DNA of 46,384 nucleotides from Carnobacterium_A sp049673005 (GTDB lineage: Bacteria; Bacillota; Bacilli; Lactobacillales; Carnobacteriaceae), in contig NZ_JBATXB010000087.1 in NCBI RefSeq assembly GCF_049673005.1, positions 1 to 46,384 of the forward strand. The letters are read 5' to 3'. Positions 1 through 9,506 of this stretch are shown in pieces (position 1 is the first letter of the stretch; each line of letters starts with the position of its first letter). The translations under genes and the position numbers were made by a program. The notes under the pieces were generated by a model. The model had not been told where the DNA came from. It was given only the letters and a program-made list of their open reading frames with translations, and did not search any database.

Positions 1-1739
1 ACAATCTTCTCGGTGTCTACTAAATGAGATAAAAGAACTATCGATTCGGTATCGCTTAACACTTCTAAATCTTCTTCTCCTTGATTAAAATAGGCAACAA
101 GTACATCGTCCCCAAAAGAACGCTTAAATCCAACAACATTATCGTCATCACGAACATCAAACCAATCTAGTTTTCCATAACTTAATATTTCTTGATGTTC
201 TTTTCTAAAGGCAATTAATTTTTTACTGAAATTTAGCATGTTTAAATCTTGTTTATCTTTATCCCAGACCATGCATTTACGACAATCTGGATCATCGAAA
301 CCATCCATCCCAACTTCTGTACCATAATAAATACAGGGTGAACCATGTTGCATAAATGTAAATGCTAGACTAGACTTGACGGTATCTTTGTTCCCTGCAC
401 TAATTGTTAAGATACGAGCGGTATCATGTGAATCTAGTGAGTTAAACATCACTTCGTTGGCTTGTTGACGATACAACATTAATTGCTCATTTAATCCCGA
501 GACCATTTTACTTGCAGTCATTCGTTTGTTCATAAAATAATCTTCTATCGTTCCAGTAAAAGCATAGTTCATAACTGCATGGAACTCATCGCCTTGCAAC
601 CAACTTTGAGAAGAGTGCCAAATTTCTCCTAAAATATAAAAATCTTCTTTTAAATCCGTCGTGACTTGATAAAATCTTTTCCAAAAGTGGTGATCAACTT
701 CATTAGCCACATCTAAACGCCAAGCATCAATATCAAATTCACGAATCCAATAAGCTGCTACTTCCAATAAGTAGTTTTGAACATCTTTATTGGCTGTGTT
801 TAGTTTTGGCATATGCCCAGTGAATGCAAACGTGTCATAAGGTACTTGTCCAACATTTTCAAGTTCTTCAGTTGTTAGTGTTTCATCGATTTTAACCGGA
901 AATTTATGTATATGAAACCAATCAGCATACTTAGATTTTTCTTCATTTTCAACAACATCCGCCCACTGATGAGAAAGCATTCCTAGATGATTAAATACCG
1001 CATCTAACATAATTCGAATCCCTCTTTTGTGAGCCTCATCAACTAATTTTCTGAATGTTTCTTTATCTCCAAAATCAGGATCAATTTCAAAATAATCTGT
1101 TGTGTCATACTTATGGTTTGACGTTGCCTTAAAAATAGGGCAAAAGTATATCCCATTTATTCCCAAATCAACCAAATAATCTAAATTATCAATAACTCCT
1201 TGTAAGTCTCCACCGTAAAAATCATCACGCGTTGGATGCTTTTTACTCCCCCAAGGCAATGTTCCATCCGGATCATTACTCGTATCTCCATTAGCAAATC
1301 GTTCCGGAAAAATTTGATACCAAATTGTTTTCTTCACCCAATCAGGTGACTTAAACCGATCAATTTCTTGAAAATAAGGCATTCGAAAAAAAGAGTTTGC
1401 AAAGGATAAATATTTCTCATCATAAGGAAATACTCCTCTATCTCCATAAAAAACTTCTGTGCCATCATTTCCAACAATATGAAAACCATAAGATAAACGC
1501 CTAAACTCTGCACCGGTTTTAATTAACCAATAGTCGTGAACGTCCGTACTTAACAGTAAATCCATTGGTACATTATCCATATACCATTTTTTTTGTTCAT
1601 GCAAATAGGGATCTCCACTGATAATATTTACTTTTGAGACATCCCCTTTTTTTGTGCGGATCCGAATATGCATTTCATCTTTTGTATAGAGGTAGGCATA
1701 CTCACTTTCGGGTCTATGAAAAATTGCTGAAGTTTCCAT
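1..1739 (-). CDS. Neopullulanase / cyclomaltodextrinase-like GH13 glycosidase (3' end cut by window)
   Basis: Cytoplasmic alpha-glycosidase expected to hydrolyse maltodextrin, cyclodextrin or pullulan fragments. No ORF was supplied; I translated it directly. It starts at an ATG preceded by GAGG and runs off the left edge after about 579 codons, so only the last few residues are missing relative to the usual 585-590. The first ~120 residues look like the extra N-terminal domain of neopullulanases, without a signal peptide. GH13 regions are visible: DAVFNH near residue 243, RLDVANEVDHHFW near 344 (nucleophile Asp), ILGEIWH near 368 (acid Glu) and SLDSHDTAR near 435. It lies 46 bases downstream of the intact alpha-glucosidase in the same direction, so the two are probably co-transcribed for starch/maltodextrin breakdown. 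Exact substrate preference cannot be read from sequence. Confidence 0.88.
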   Translation of the reverse strand, partial: METSAIFHRPESEYAYLYTKDEMHIRIRTKKGDVSKVNIISGDPYLHEQKKWYMDNVPMDLLLSTDVHDYWLIKTGAEFRRLSYGFHIVGNDGTEVFYGDRGVFPYDEKYLSFANSFFRMPYFQEIDRFKSPDWVKKTIWYQIFPERFANGDTSNDPDGTLPWGSKKHPTRDDFYGGDLQGVIDNLDYLVDLGINGIYFCPIFKATSNHKYDTTDYFEIDPDFGDKETFRKLVDEAHKRGIRIMLDAVFNHLGMLSHQWADVVENEEKSKYADWFHIHKFPVKIDETLTTEELENVGQVPYDTFAFTGHMPKLNTANKDVQNYLLEVAAYWIREFDIDAWRLDVANEVDHHFWKRFYQVTTDLKEDFYILGEIWHSSQSWLQGDEFHAVMNYAFTGTIEDYFMNKRMTASKMVSGLNEQLMLYRQQANEVMFNSLDSHDTARILTISAGNKDTVKSSLAFTFMQHGSPCIYYGTEVGMDGFDDPDCRKCMVWDKDKQDLNMLNFSKKLIAFRKEHQEILSYGKLDWFDVRDDDNVVGFKRSFGDDVLVAYFNQGEEDLEVLSDTESIVLLSHLVDTEKI

Positions 1740-1785
1740 TGTATTTTTTCCTCATTCCTATTCATTTAGTAGATAATTGCTATTT

Positions 1786-3510
1786 TCAAAAAGTACTTAT
1801 CCGTTTTTTATCAGTCTGTTTCAGTTCATTCTCTAACATAAATACTAATGAGCCATAAGGTTCTATTTTAATGTGTTGATTTTCCAACGAATTATTTCCA
1901 TTAGACAATACTACTGTGACCGTTTCACTCGTAAAACGACTGTCACTATAAATAAATGACTGGTTTGTTAAATTGCAACAAATTAAAGCTGTCTGATCCC
2001 CAAGCTTGCGTTCATAGCAATATAAATGGTCAGATGTCTCAATTAAATGAAAACTTCCTTCAGTAAATAGAGGTAATTTTTTATACATGAATAATTTTCT
2101 ATAATAATTTAAAATACTCGATTCTATTGTTTCCTGATCAGCTACATTATACTTAACTTCTCTATTAACTCCACTCCATGGTGGAGTTGTTGAAAAACCT
2201 GCAAATTGAGAGTCATTCCATTGCATTACTCCACGACTAGCATCTTTACTAGTCGCATTTAATTCTTTAAGAATATATTCTTTGCGATACCCTAAATGAT
2301 AGGCTTTTTCATAAAATACAGTTGCTTCTGGAGCAAAGAAATGTTCAATTGCGTTTATTTCTAAGTTCTTCATACCTAGTTCTTCTCCATTTAAAATAAA
2401 TGGAATACCTTTTTGTAAATACATGAGCGTTGCTAACATCTTACTGCTGTTTTCTCTGTAGTGAGTAGCGTCCCCAAAACGAGAAACAGCTCGCGCCATA
2501 TCATGGTTATTCCAGTAAAGTGTTGGCCCTCCAAAATCAGATAACCGTTCCTGCCATTCAACCATCGTTTTTTTAAATTTTTTTATATCTAAACTCCCTG
2601 ATTGCATGGATAGCGGCAACCGGATATCCTTTTGTGTTTCATCTTCAGTGAAGTAGCGAAAAGTAATGACTGCATCGCAACCTTCATTAGCTGGATCTGA
2701 ATAGTTAACTGCTAAATCAATCGTTGCTGAGGCAGCTTCACCTACCAAAAATACATCAGGATAACGGCTACGCAAAGCTTGTGCAAATCTTTTCATGTAA
2801 TCATTTACTTTAGGTAGATTGGCATAATAATTTTCAGCTAAAACCAACTCACCATCCTTAGTTGTGGGAACATTTGGATACCCTTCTTCTTTATCCATAT
2901 GAATAAACGCATCTAAACGGAACCCATCAACGCCTTTCTCCATCCAAAAACAAGCAATTTCTAACATAGATGCTTGCACGTTCGGATTGCCCCAATTTAA
3001 ATCTGGCATTTCCTTAGCAAATAAATGGAAGTAATAGTGATCTCCTAAAGGTTCTTTTTCCCAAACAGACCCTCCAAAAAAAGAGGCCCAATTATTTGGT
3101 AATTCCCCATTTTCTCCCCCATTAGCCCAAAGGTAATAATCGCGATATGGATTTTCTGAATCCTTTAAAGCTTCTTGAAACCAAGGATGCTGATCTGATG
3201 TATGATTTAAGACAAAATCAAATAGTACTTTTATACCACGAATGTGAGCTTCTTTGATTAATTCTTCTATGTCTTCCATTGAACCAAAAAGAGGATCAAT
3301 CTCACAATAGTTAGACACATCATAACCATTATCAATCTGTGGAGAAGTAAAAATTGGATTTAACCAAATGACTGTAACACCTAAAGACTGAATATAATCT
3401 AGGCGTTGAATGACTCCTTTTAAATCTCCTACTCCATCATTATTGCTATCTTGAAAACTTCTAGGATAAATTTGATAAACGATTGCTTCTTTCCACCATT
3501 TTACGGTCAT
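1786..3510 (-). CDS. GH13 alpha-glucosidase (oligo-1,6-glucosidase / MalL-like), intact copy
   Basis: Intracellular exo-alpha-glucosidase releasing glucose from maltose- or isomaltose-type oligosaccharides; 574 residues, normal for the GH13_31 group. I chose the internal ATG because AGGAGG sits just upstream and translation then begins MTVKWWKEAIVYQIYPRSF, the standard start of this family; a longer frame reaches 3573. The DNNDGVGD calcium loop lies near residue 22, DFVLNH near 98, DGFRLDA with nucleophile D200, LVGEAA with acid E258 and NNHD with D337. The residue after the nucleophile is Ala, whereas oligo-1,6-glucosidases usually have Val and alpha-1,4 enzymes Thr, so substrate linkage is left open. 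It follows a broken paralogue (3641-5374) of the same organisation, showing a tandem duplication, and precedes the neopullulanase-like gene. Confidence 0.9.
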   Translation of the reverse strand: MTVKWWKEAIVYQIYPRSFQDSNNDGVGDLKGVIQRLDYIQSLGVTVIWLNPIFTSPQIDNGYDVSNYCEIDPLFGSMEDIEELIKEAHIRGIKVLFDFVLNHTSDQHPWFQEALKDSENPYRDYYLWANGGENGELPNNWASFFGGSVWEKEPLGDHYYFHLFAKEMPDLNWGNPNVQASMLEIACFWMEKGVDGFRLDAFIHMDKEEGYPNVPTTKDGELVLAENYYANLPKVNDYMKRFAQALRSRYPDVFLVGEAASATIDLAVNYSDPANEGCDAVITFRYFTEDETQKDIRLPLSMQSGSLDIKKFKKTMVEWQERLSDFGGPTLYWNNHDMARAVSRFGDATHYRENSSKMLATLMYLQKGIPFILNGEELGMKNLEINAIEHFFAPEATVFYEKAYHLGYRKEYILKELNATSKDASRGVMQWNDSQFAGFSTTPPWSGVNREVKYNVADQETIESSILNYYRKLFMYKKLPLFTEGSFHLIETSDHLYCYERKLGDQTALICCNLTNQSFIYSDSRFTSETVTVVLSNGNNSLENQHIKIEPYGSLVFMLENELKQTDKKRISTF

Positions 3511-3591
3511 GTTAAATTGGTCCTCCTTTTTCCTTATTGGACTTGACTTAAGGATACTCAAATAAGGAAGCACTTACAATATCATTCAGAA

Positions 3592-3605
3592 TGTTAACGG
3601 TAACA
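3592..3605. promoter_or_regulatory. Candidate cre / LacI-family operator upstream of the intact alpha-glucosidase
   Basis: TGTTAACGGTAACA is a dyad (TGTTA-4-TAACA) matching the CcpA cre pattern TGNAANCGNNNNCA at all fixed positions but one. It lies about 80 bases before the start of the intact glucosidase, in the gap after the broken copy, so it could bind CcpA or the LacI-type regulator encoded at 6459-7409. Binding is inference from the motif only. Confidence 0.5.
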
Positions 3606-3640
3606 AAAAATGGACTAGTATTATTTTAACGTATTCAAAG

Positions 3641-5374
3641 CTATTTCACTTTTAAATCAGTCTCCTTCTTTTTTGCAATGAGTGTATTTTCTAATAATAC
3701 GATTGCACCAAATGGAGCTAGAGTAATACAGTTTCCTTCAATACAATTCCCTTCATTTTGAAGGATAATTTGCCATTGATTCTCTATCATACCTGTTTGA
3801 GAAATCCGTTCTTTAGTATCTGAAAAATTACAAATGACTACTGCATGTTGATTATCCAATACACGTTCGTAACTGTAGAGACTGCCTTTCATTTCAAACA
3901 TACGAAAGCTCCCTTCAGTAAAAATAGGAGTGTTTTTATGTTTTAAAACAGCACGGTAATAAGCTAGAATACTTGTTGGATCTTTTTCTTGTGCATAAAC
4001 AGTGTACTTTTCTTCTATATTCACTCCACTTCAAGGAGTCATAGTTGAAAAACCAGCAAATTCAGAATCATCCCATTGCATGACACCACGACCAACATCT
4101 CTGGCTGTACTATTGAGTTCTTTCAAAATATGCTCTTCTGTATATCCTAGTGCTTTTGATTTTGCATAAAAAGCAACTGCCCCAGGTGTCTCGAATTCTT
4201 GTGGATTCTCATGTCTTAGATTACACATTCCTATTTCTTCTCCGTAGTAAATAAATGGTATCCCTTTTTGTAAGTACATTAAAGTTGCTAACATTTTACT
4301 ACTATTATCTCGAAACAGTTTTTCATCACCAAAGCGAGAAACCGCTCTTGGCATATCGTGGTTATTCCAATAAAGAGTTGGCCCACCAAAACAATCTAGC
4401 TTTTCTTGCCATTCTATCATCGTCTTTTTAAACTCATCCTTATCTAAGATGGCGTGTTGCATATTAAACGGTAAACGCGCGTCTTTAACTGAATGATCTT
4501 CAGGAAAAAGCATAAATGAGATAATAGCATCACACATATCATTTTTAGGATCGATATACGCAAAAGCTAAATTTACATCTGCTGAGGCAGCTTCACCTAA
4601 AATAAAAATGTCTGGTTTTTCTTTCCTCAAACCACTAGTGAGATTTTGAATGTAATTTTTTATGTTCGGCAAGTTTTCATTAATTTCTTGAGCTGAGATA
4701 ACTTCTTTATTATTTAATGTGATTTCTCTTGAAAAATCATCCAATTTATCTAAGTGAATAAAAGCATCCAAGCGAAAACCATCGATTCCCTTGTCTATCC
4801 AAAATTTACCAATGTCTATCATTGCATTTCCTACATGCGGATTATCCCAGTTCAAGTCAGGCATTTCTTTTTTAAAAAGATGAAAATAAAACTGATTACC
4901 TACAGGTTCTTTTTCCCAAACGGATTCTCCAAACAGTGAGGCCCAGTTATTTGGTAAATCACCATTTGGTAAAGCATCACTCCAAATATAAAAATTTCTA
5001 TGTGGATTATCCGGCCCCTTTAATGCTTCTTGAAACCAATTATGTTCAATAGAAGTATGATTGAGAACAAAATCAAATATAATGTTCAACTCGCGTTTAT
5101 GTGCTTCTTCGATAAGCTCCTCAACATCCTCCATTGTTCCAAATAATGGATCAATAGTATAATAATCAGAGACATCATAGCCATTATCTATTTGAGGAGA
5201 ACGAACAATAGGATTTAACCAGATTGTATTTACCCCAAGTTTTTTGATGTAATCTAACTTTTGAATAATACCTCTAATATCACCTATTCCATTTCCGCTA
5301 GTATCTTTAAAACTCCGTGGATAAACCTGATAAATTATCGCTTTCTTCCACCATTTCTTATCCGTTGCTTTCAT
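3641..5374 (-). pseudogene. GH13 alpha-glucosidase broken by an in-frame TGA (tandem copy)
   Basis: A second alpha-glucosidase, closely similar along its whole length to the neighbour at 1786-3510. The start I prefer is the ATG after GAGGAGG, giving MKATDKKWWKKAIIYQVYPRSF. All catalytic regions survive in the first part (DFVLNH, DGFRLDA, ILGEAA, NNHD). After GFSTMTP comes TGA at 4031-4033, exactly where the sister reads TGG (Trp of the conserved PW), and the frame continues unchanged with SGVNIEEKYTVY to a normal C-terminus ending at 3641. So one TGG-to-TGA change splits it, with no frameshift. The N-terminal piece (about 447 residues) keeps most of the barrel but loses the C-terminal beta domain, and the rest could only be made by reinitiation at a GTG. 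Most likely non-functional; a sequencing error cannot be excluded. Confidence 0.85.
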
Positions 5375-5409
5375 TCTAACCGACCTCCTCACTGATTTCA
5401 TTATTAACC

Positions 5410-5427
5410 TAAGTTTAATCAAACTTA
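5410..5427. promoter_or_regulatory. 18-bp palindrome, candidate operator before the glucosidase genes
   Basis: TAAGTTTAATCAAACTTA has perfect 7-base arms around a 4-base centre, about 40 bases upstream of the start of the broken alpha-glucosidase. Its place in the promoter region suggests an operator, perhaps for the LacI-type regulator nearby, but it does not match a consensus I know and differs from the site at 3592. Confidence 0.35.
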
Positions 5428-5474
5428 AATTTAATTGCTAAAATAATGACTCTATTTTCATCATTTAAGTACAA

Positions 5475-5516
5475 TAAAAAACGGATGCCTTCATTAAATG
5501 AGGGTATCCGTTTTTA
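5475..5516 (-). terminator. Intrinsic terminator after the lipid kinase gene
   Basis: AAAAACGGATGCC and GGGTATCCGTTTTT form a long A/T-flanked stem just past the stop of the lipid kinase gene. On the minus strand it ends in a T run, so it should separate the regulator-kinase unit from the glucosidase genes. Confidence 0.85.
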
Positions 5517-5524
5517 AAAATAAA

Positions 5525-6418
5525 TTAGTTTAGCTTTGGCACATACACAGTTAATAATTGTTTATAGACTTCCAAATGAATAGGAAATTTCGGACCTTTA
5601 TTGCCATCGACTGTTGTGGTAAATTCTTTTCCTTCTTTCGATTTTAAATCAGCTAATTTAAATTTTTTTAAGACAAGTTTTTCAGAATAATCATCACTTT
5701 CACGAAGTAATTCAGGGATAAGCTTCATTTTTTCTGCAGCAGTTGATTTTTTTAGACAAAGCATATATAAATATCCATCGTCAATTTCCGCTGATGAAAA
5801 GACAGTTCCTATTCCCGAAACCGACTTACTTAGCCCAATGACTAACATGCTATAATTCCCTTCGAAATCATCACCGTCTAATTTCATTCGAAAAACAGAC
5901 GTTTCATCATCGTTTAGCGCTTTTACACCTTCCATAACATAAGCCAAAGGACCAAGTTTAGACTTAGCTTCGTCGTCTACATGTTGAACGGTCTCTGGTA
6001 TAGATCCAACGGATACTGTACTAACGAAAAACAAATCATTTACTTTACCAATATCAACTTTCTTCGTATTCTTAAAATCCAATTGTTTAATGGCTACTTT
6101 TGCATTCATTGAAATACCCAAGACTCTTGCAAAATTATTGATTGTGCCTAACGGAATGACTCCAATCAATGGATGATAATCTTGTTTTGCTATACCATTA
6201 ATACCCTCATTAATTGTTCCATCACCACCCATTAAAAAAATGGCGTCATATCCTTCTAATGCAGCTTGAGAAGAAAATTTCTCAGCGTCTCCTGCTTCTT
6301 GTGTTTCTTTTGTTACTATTTCTTTGAATTGCTCTCTTAAGCGCGTTTCTAATTGGGTTACAAATTCTTCTGCCTGTTCGCTACCTGAGGAAGGATTAAC
6401 AACAATCATTGCTTTCAT
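5525..6418 (-). CDS. Diacylglycerol kinase-family lipid kinase (YegS/DgkB-like)
   Basis: Soluble lipid kinase of 297 residues, expected to phosphorylate diacylglycerol or a related lipid at the membrane face. The DAGK catalytic signature is clear: VVNPSSG near residue 6, GGDGTINEG at 64-72 (nucleotide loop) and IPLGTINNFARVLGI at 88-102. The C-terminal half has the beta-sandwich character of the family, including TTVDGNKGPKFPIHLEV. AGGAAGG lies ten bases before the ATG. It follows the LacI-type regulator gene by 40 bases and is probably co-transcribed with it, although no metabolic link between the two is evident. Whether it is the housekeeping DgkB or a paralogue of unknown lipid preference cannot be decided. 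Confidence 0.88.
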   Translation of the reverse strand: MKAMIVVNPSSGSEQAEEFVTQLETRLREQFKEIVTKETQEAGDAEKFSSQAALEGYDAIFLMGGDGTINEGINGIAKQDYHPLIGVIPLGTINNFARVLGISMNAKVAIKQLDFKNTKKVDIGKVNDLFFVSTVSVGSIPETVQHVDDEAKSKLGPLAYVMEGVKALNDDETSVFRMKLDGDDFEGNYSMLVIGLSKSVSGIGTVFSSAEIDDGYLYMLCLKKSTAAEKMKLIPELLRESDDYSEKLVLKKFKLADLKSKEGKEFTTTVDGNKGPKFPIHLEVYKQLLTVYVPKLN

Positions 6419-6458
6419 ACTATCACAGCCTTCCTAAATTTTAATTGCCTTTTTTAGC

Positions 6459-7409
6459 TCATTTCTTCGTAGTACCTCTAATAATGAGTTCTGATTGAAA
6501 TAGAATAGAACCTTGTGAAGCCCCGCCTTGGTCAATCTTATTTAACAACATTTTAGCACTAGCAGCTCCCATTTCTATTACAGATTGCTTAACAGTTGTT
6601 AGTTGTGGGAAAGCAATTTGGTCTAAAAATACACCGTCGTGACCGATAATTCCGAAATCATTTGGTATATCACCACCCATTTCAATGATCCCTCTTTCAA
6701 TACCCAACGCTAATCTATCTGAACTACAGACAAAAATCGTATTCGGTGAAAAATCAGACCACTTATCTTTGATGAACTTTGCAGCTTGCCTAGAACGATT
6801 TTCAAAACGGACTACTTTAGGTTCGCGATTATTCTGGTTCATTGTTTGAATGTAACCTGATTCTCTAGATAATTCAAATACTTCATCTATATCAATACCG
6901 ATAAAGATAATTTCCTGATACTTAGAATCAATTGCATATTGTGTAGCCAATGAAATCCCAGCTTTATTATCTGAATCAACAAAGTCATAGCCATGACGAT
7001 TTTCACCAAATAAAACAACTGGTTTATTTGCACCAGTAATCCAATCGTAATCTTTTTCTCGAACTCCACACATTATGTACCCATCACAAGTCCCTATATC
7101 AAAGTTATTTTTTGTAACCAATTGCAAAGAATAATGCCGTGCATCCAATTCTTGAGCTATTCCGGTTAATAGGTTCATATAATAAGGTTCTGTCGTATCC
7201 ATTTCTTCTAAAATAAAAAGCTTAATTATTTGGGTGCGGTTGTTAACTAGCGCTTTAGCAGCTACGTTAGGTCGGTAACTCAATTCTTCCATTGCTTTAA
7301 AAACAAGTTCTTTTAATTCATCCGTAACTTGTTCAGGATGATTAATGACCCGAGAAACGGTCATTTTAGAAACATTTGCTTTTTTTGCAACATCGTTTAA
7401 TGTTGTCAT
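6459..7409 (-). CDS. LacI-family transcriptional regulator, likely of alpha-glucan genes
   Basis: DNA-binding regulator of 316 residues. The N-terminus TLNDVAKKANVSKMTVSRVI is a textbook LacI helix-turn-helix, followed by the hinge helix (RPNVAAKALVNNRT, about residues 47-60) and a periplasmic-binding-protein-like sugar domain that ends normally. The start is fixed by AAGGAAG eight bases before the ATG. Its closeness to the alpha-glucosidase and neopullulanase genes, all on the same strand, suggests control by maltose-type sugars, as MalR does in other Lactobacillales. Candidate targets are the palindromes at 3592 and 5410. The effector is not identifiable, and CcpA itself is less likely because the locus is catabolic and the sequence does not look like CcpA. 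Confidence 0.88.
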   Translation of the reverse strand: MTTLNDVAKKANVSKMTVSRVINHPEQVTDELKELVFKAMEELSYRPNVAAKALVNNRTQIIKLFILEEMDTTEPYYMNLLTGIAQELDARHYSLQLVTKNNFDIGTCDGYIMCGVREKDYDWITGANKPVVLFGENRHGYDFVDSDNKAGISLATQYAIDSKYQEIIFIGIDIDEVFELSRESGYIQTMNQNNREPKVVRFENRSRQAAKFIKDKWSDFSPNTIFVCSSDRLALGIERGIIEMGGDIPNDFGIIGHDGVFLDQIAFPQLTTVKQSVIEMGAASAKMLLNKIDQGGASQGSILFQSELIIRGTTKK

Positions 7410-7593
7410 ATTTAATACTTCCTTTTCTAATTCTCATTCTGCAAACTATTTATTTTAATCATGTATCAATTCTGTGATGATCATTTCAAAAAATAACCTA
7501 TTAGGACAAGAGAGTGTAAAGTCACACTAAATAATAATGATTCATTAAAAATGATAGCAAGACCGTTAATAATGGCTACCACAATTTGATACG

Positions 7594-8037
7594 TTACTCA
7601 TCTTTCAGTCTTTCTTGGCATTCCGGACAAATACCGTAAACTTCCATACGGTGATTGGTTACTTTATACCCAGTTAAATTATGAGCTGTTTCTTCTAGAT
7701 CTTCAAGACCAGGGTAATAAATGTCTTCAATTTTTCCACATTTTTCGCAAATAGCATGATAATGTTGAGTTGTTGCAAAGTCAAAACGACTAGATCCATC
7801 TCCATAAGTCATTTCTTTTACAAATCCAATTTTTGTAAATAATCTCAAATTATTATAGATAGTTGCTACACTAACGCTTGGAAATCGTTCTACCAATGAT
7901 TGATATATATCATCTGCTGTTGGATGGGAGTCAGTTTCAATTAAGTATTCTAGTACAGCATATCGTTGAGGTGTTATTCGAATATTAGAAGCTTTTAATT
8001 TTTCAATTGTTTGCATCACCATTTGATTCGAAGCCAT
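7594..8037 (-). CDS. perR: Peroxide-responsive repressor PerR (Fur family)
   Basis: Metal-dependent repressor of oxidative-stress genes, 147 residues. Aligned by eye with Bacillus subtilis PerR it is shifted by one residue and keeps every key position: regulatory metal ligands H38, D86, H92, H94 and D105 (the Asp that separates PerR from Fur), and the structural zinc cysteines C97, C100, C137 and C140 in CEKC and CPEC. The winged helix lies in residues 1-85 (RITPQRYAVLEYL; SVATIYNNLRLF). AAGGAGA precedes the ATG. It stands alone between the LacI-type regulator gene and a divergent transporter gene. In the family, H2O2 oxidises the His ligands through bound Fe(II); that is known biology, not shown here. 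Confidence 0.92.
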   Translation of the reverse strand: MASNQMVMQTIEKLKASNIRITPQRYAVLEYLIETDSHPTADDIYQSLVERFPSVSVATIYNNLRLFTKIGFVKEMTYGDGSSRFDFATTQHYHAICEKCGKIEDIYYPGLEDLEETAHNLTGYKVTNHRMEVYGICPECQERLKDE

Positions 8038-8408
8038 AAATAAATCTCTCCTTATTTTGTATATCCTTTAAATATTTTTTTGATCTCTGTTTATACTAAA
8101 CAGTGTTTTTAAAAAGCATCAATTATTTCCTTAATAATAACGTTTATCACTTAAGAATGCAACAATATCAACTCTTTGGTGTTTCATAAACTTAGGTTTA
8201 AGCTAAAGAATAGTATGTTTTCTTTTTATTATTCAGTTTTTTTACTAACTACAAGTCTTTTTCATACATACTTGGCTTAATTTACCATTATTATAGATAT
8301 ATCTGTACAAGCTCTTCTCATTGTAAGTGGAATTTGTTAAAATGGCATTATCAGTTGATAAAAATATGATTTAATCGAAATAATTCTGCGGGAGAAAGGA
8401 TATCTTTT
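8038..8408. other. AT-rich divergent intergenic region between perR and the ArAE-like gene
   Basis: A 371-base gap carrying both leaders. I see the perR ribosome site, the palindrome at 8087-8103 and, on the other side, AAAGGA before the downstream ATG. No PerR box matching TTATAATNATTATAA, no tRNA and no convincing small gene is visible. A clear -35/-10 pair for the plus-strand gene could not be placed. Confidence 0.5.
8087..8103. promoter_or_regulatory. 17-bp palindrome in the perR promoter region
   Basis: CTGTTTATACTAAACAG has perfect 7-base arms around TAC, about 50 bases upstream of the perR start, overlapping a TATA-rich -10-like stretch. Such placement suggests a repressor site, possibly autoregulatory, but it is not a canonical Per box. 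Confidence 0.35.
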
Positions 8409-9506
8409 ATGAAAATCGGAGCAAGGACTATGAAAACTGGTCTAGCCATTACTCTTGCTTTAGCCATACCTTATTTGTTAGATATGCAAACAGCCGCTGT
8501 TTTAGCTGCTATATCTGCTATTTTTGCCCTTCAACCTTCTTTAAAACGATCTGTTAAGACACTTAAAGATAGAGTATTTGCCAATATTGTTGGAGGTGTT
8601 TTAGCAATTATCGTCAACGTGACGTTAGGAAATCATTTTGTATTTGTTGGTTTAGCTGCTGTTTTACTTATTGCAATCTTGAATCAATTTAACCTAGGTC
8701 CTGTAATAGGGTTAGCGACTGTAACATTAGTTGTTATTATGATGAGTCCTGGAACAAACTTTATATTTTCTGCTACTATCCGTATTTTAGCGACACTACT
8801 TGGTGTAGTTATTGCCTTTCTGGTTAACACTCTCTTTTTTCCTCCAAAATATGAAGAAAAGCTTTATCACTTAATTGATTATACTACCTCTGAAATCATG
8901 AAATGGATTAGAGCAAGTGTAAGAAAAAATAGTGAATTTTCAATTTTAAAAAAAGATTTAAAATGGGTCAAATCAGAATTAGATCGTTTAGAAGTGTATT
9001 TTGCTTTATTTAAAGATGAAGGAACCTATTCTCGTAAGAAAAATCGGTTTGAAATACTAAGAAAAATCGTTGTTTACCGACAAATCATTTCAACAACAAA
9101 AGTTGCGTACAGTTTAGCAAGTACTTTACATCGAAACGAAAATTCATTCAATCATTTTCCTGAAGAATTAAGAATTCAAATAAGGGAACGATTAGAAACG
9201 TTGTTAAGTGCTCATGAACAAATATTGCTAAAATTTAATGGACGTGTTGCTCCAAATGAAGTAAATTTCATTGATTATAAAGAATCCCTCAGAGCTAAAT
9301 TCATGCACTCCTTTTTTGATGAAGCAAATATGGAAGTAGAAGTAAATAAAGACTTCACACAAAGTAATGCTGTTATCCATATTATGTCCAGCATTTTAAA
9401 ATATGAAGGATATTTAATTCGTTTAAATACTTTAGTATCTAGTTACAAAGGCAATGTAAGAACACCACAAACTACAATTGATAATATTGAACACATCGAA
9501 CAATAA
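8409..9506 (+). CDS. ArAE / FUSC-type membrane protein (aromatic acid exporter family)
   Basis: Integral membrane protein of 365 residues resembling the Gram-positive aromatic-acid-exporter family (an N-terminal ArAE membrane domain followed by a cytoplasmic alpha-helical domain). Hydrophobic segments lie roughly at residues 10-30, 32-45, 60-75, 78-95, 97-115 and 122-143, ending at the typical NTLFFPP; residues 145-365 are charged and helical. The signature QPSLKRSVKTLKDRVFAN follows the second segment. AAAGGA precedes the ATG. It is a single-gene unit, divergent from perR and convergent with the next gene, sharing a bidirectional terminator with it. The exported substrate is unknown; export of aromatic carboxylates is known only for distant members. 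Confidence 0.82.
   Translation: MKIGARTMKTGLAITLALAIPYLLDMQTAAVLAAISAIFALQPSLKRSVKTLKDRVFANIVGGVLAIIVNVTLGNHFVFVGLAAVLLIAILNQFNLGPVIGLATVTLVVIMMSPGTNFIFSATIRILATLLGVVIAFLVNTLFFPPKYEEKLYHLIDYTTSEIMKWIRASVRKNSEFSILKKDLKWVKSELDRLEVYFALFKDEGTYSRKKNRFEILRKIVVYRQIISTTKVAYSLASTLHRNENSFNHFPEELRIQIRERLETLLSAHEQILLKFNGRVAPNEVNFIDYKESLRAKFMHSFFDEANMEVEVNKDFTQSNAVIHIMSSILKYEGYLIRLNTLVSSYKGNVRTPQTTIDNIEHIEQ

Noticed and set aside
4031..4033. Recoding of TGA as Trp or selenocysteine in the split alpha-glucosidase
   Set aside because: The sister gene uses TGG at the same place, the organism type does not use TGA as Trp, and no SECIS-like stem or Sec logic is seen; mutation is simpler.
5406..5417. AACCTAAGTTTA repeated on the other strand near 8190
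   Set aside because: Only about 12 shared bases, AT rich, with no common position relative to genes.
7511..7526. AGTGT-AAAGTC-ACACT dyad, similar to GAGTGT-CATTC-ACACTC before ntdP
   Set aside because: Different spacers and unrelated contexts; in such AT-rich DNA two 5-base dyads can arise by chance.
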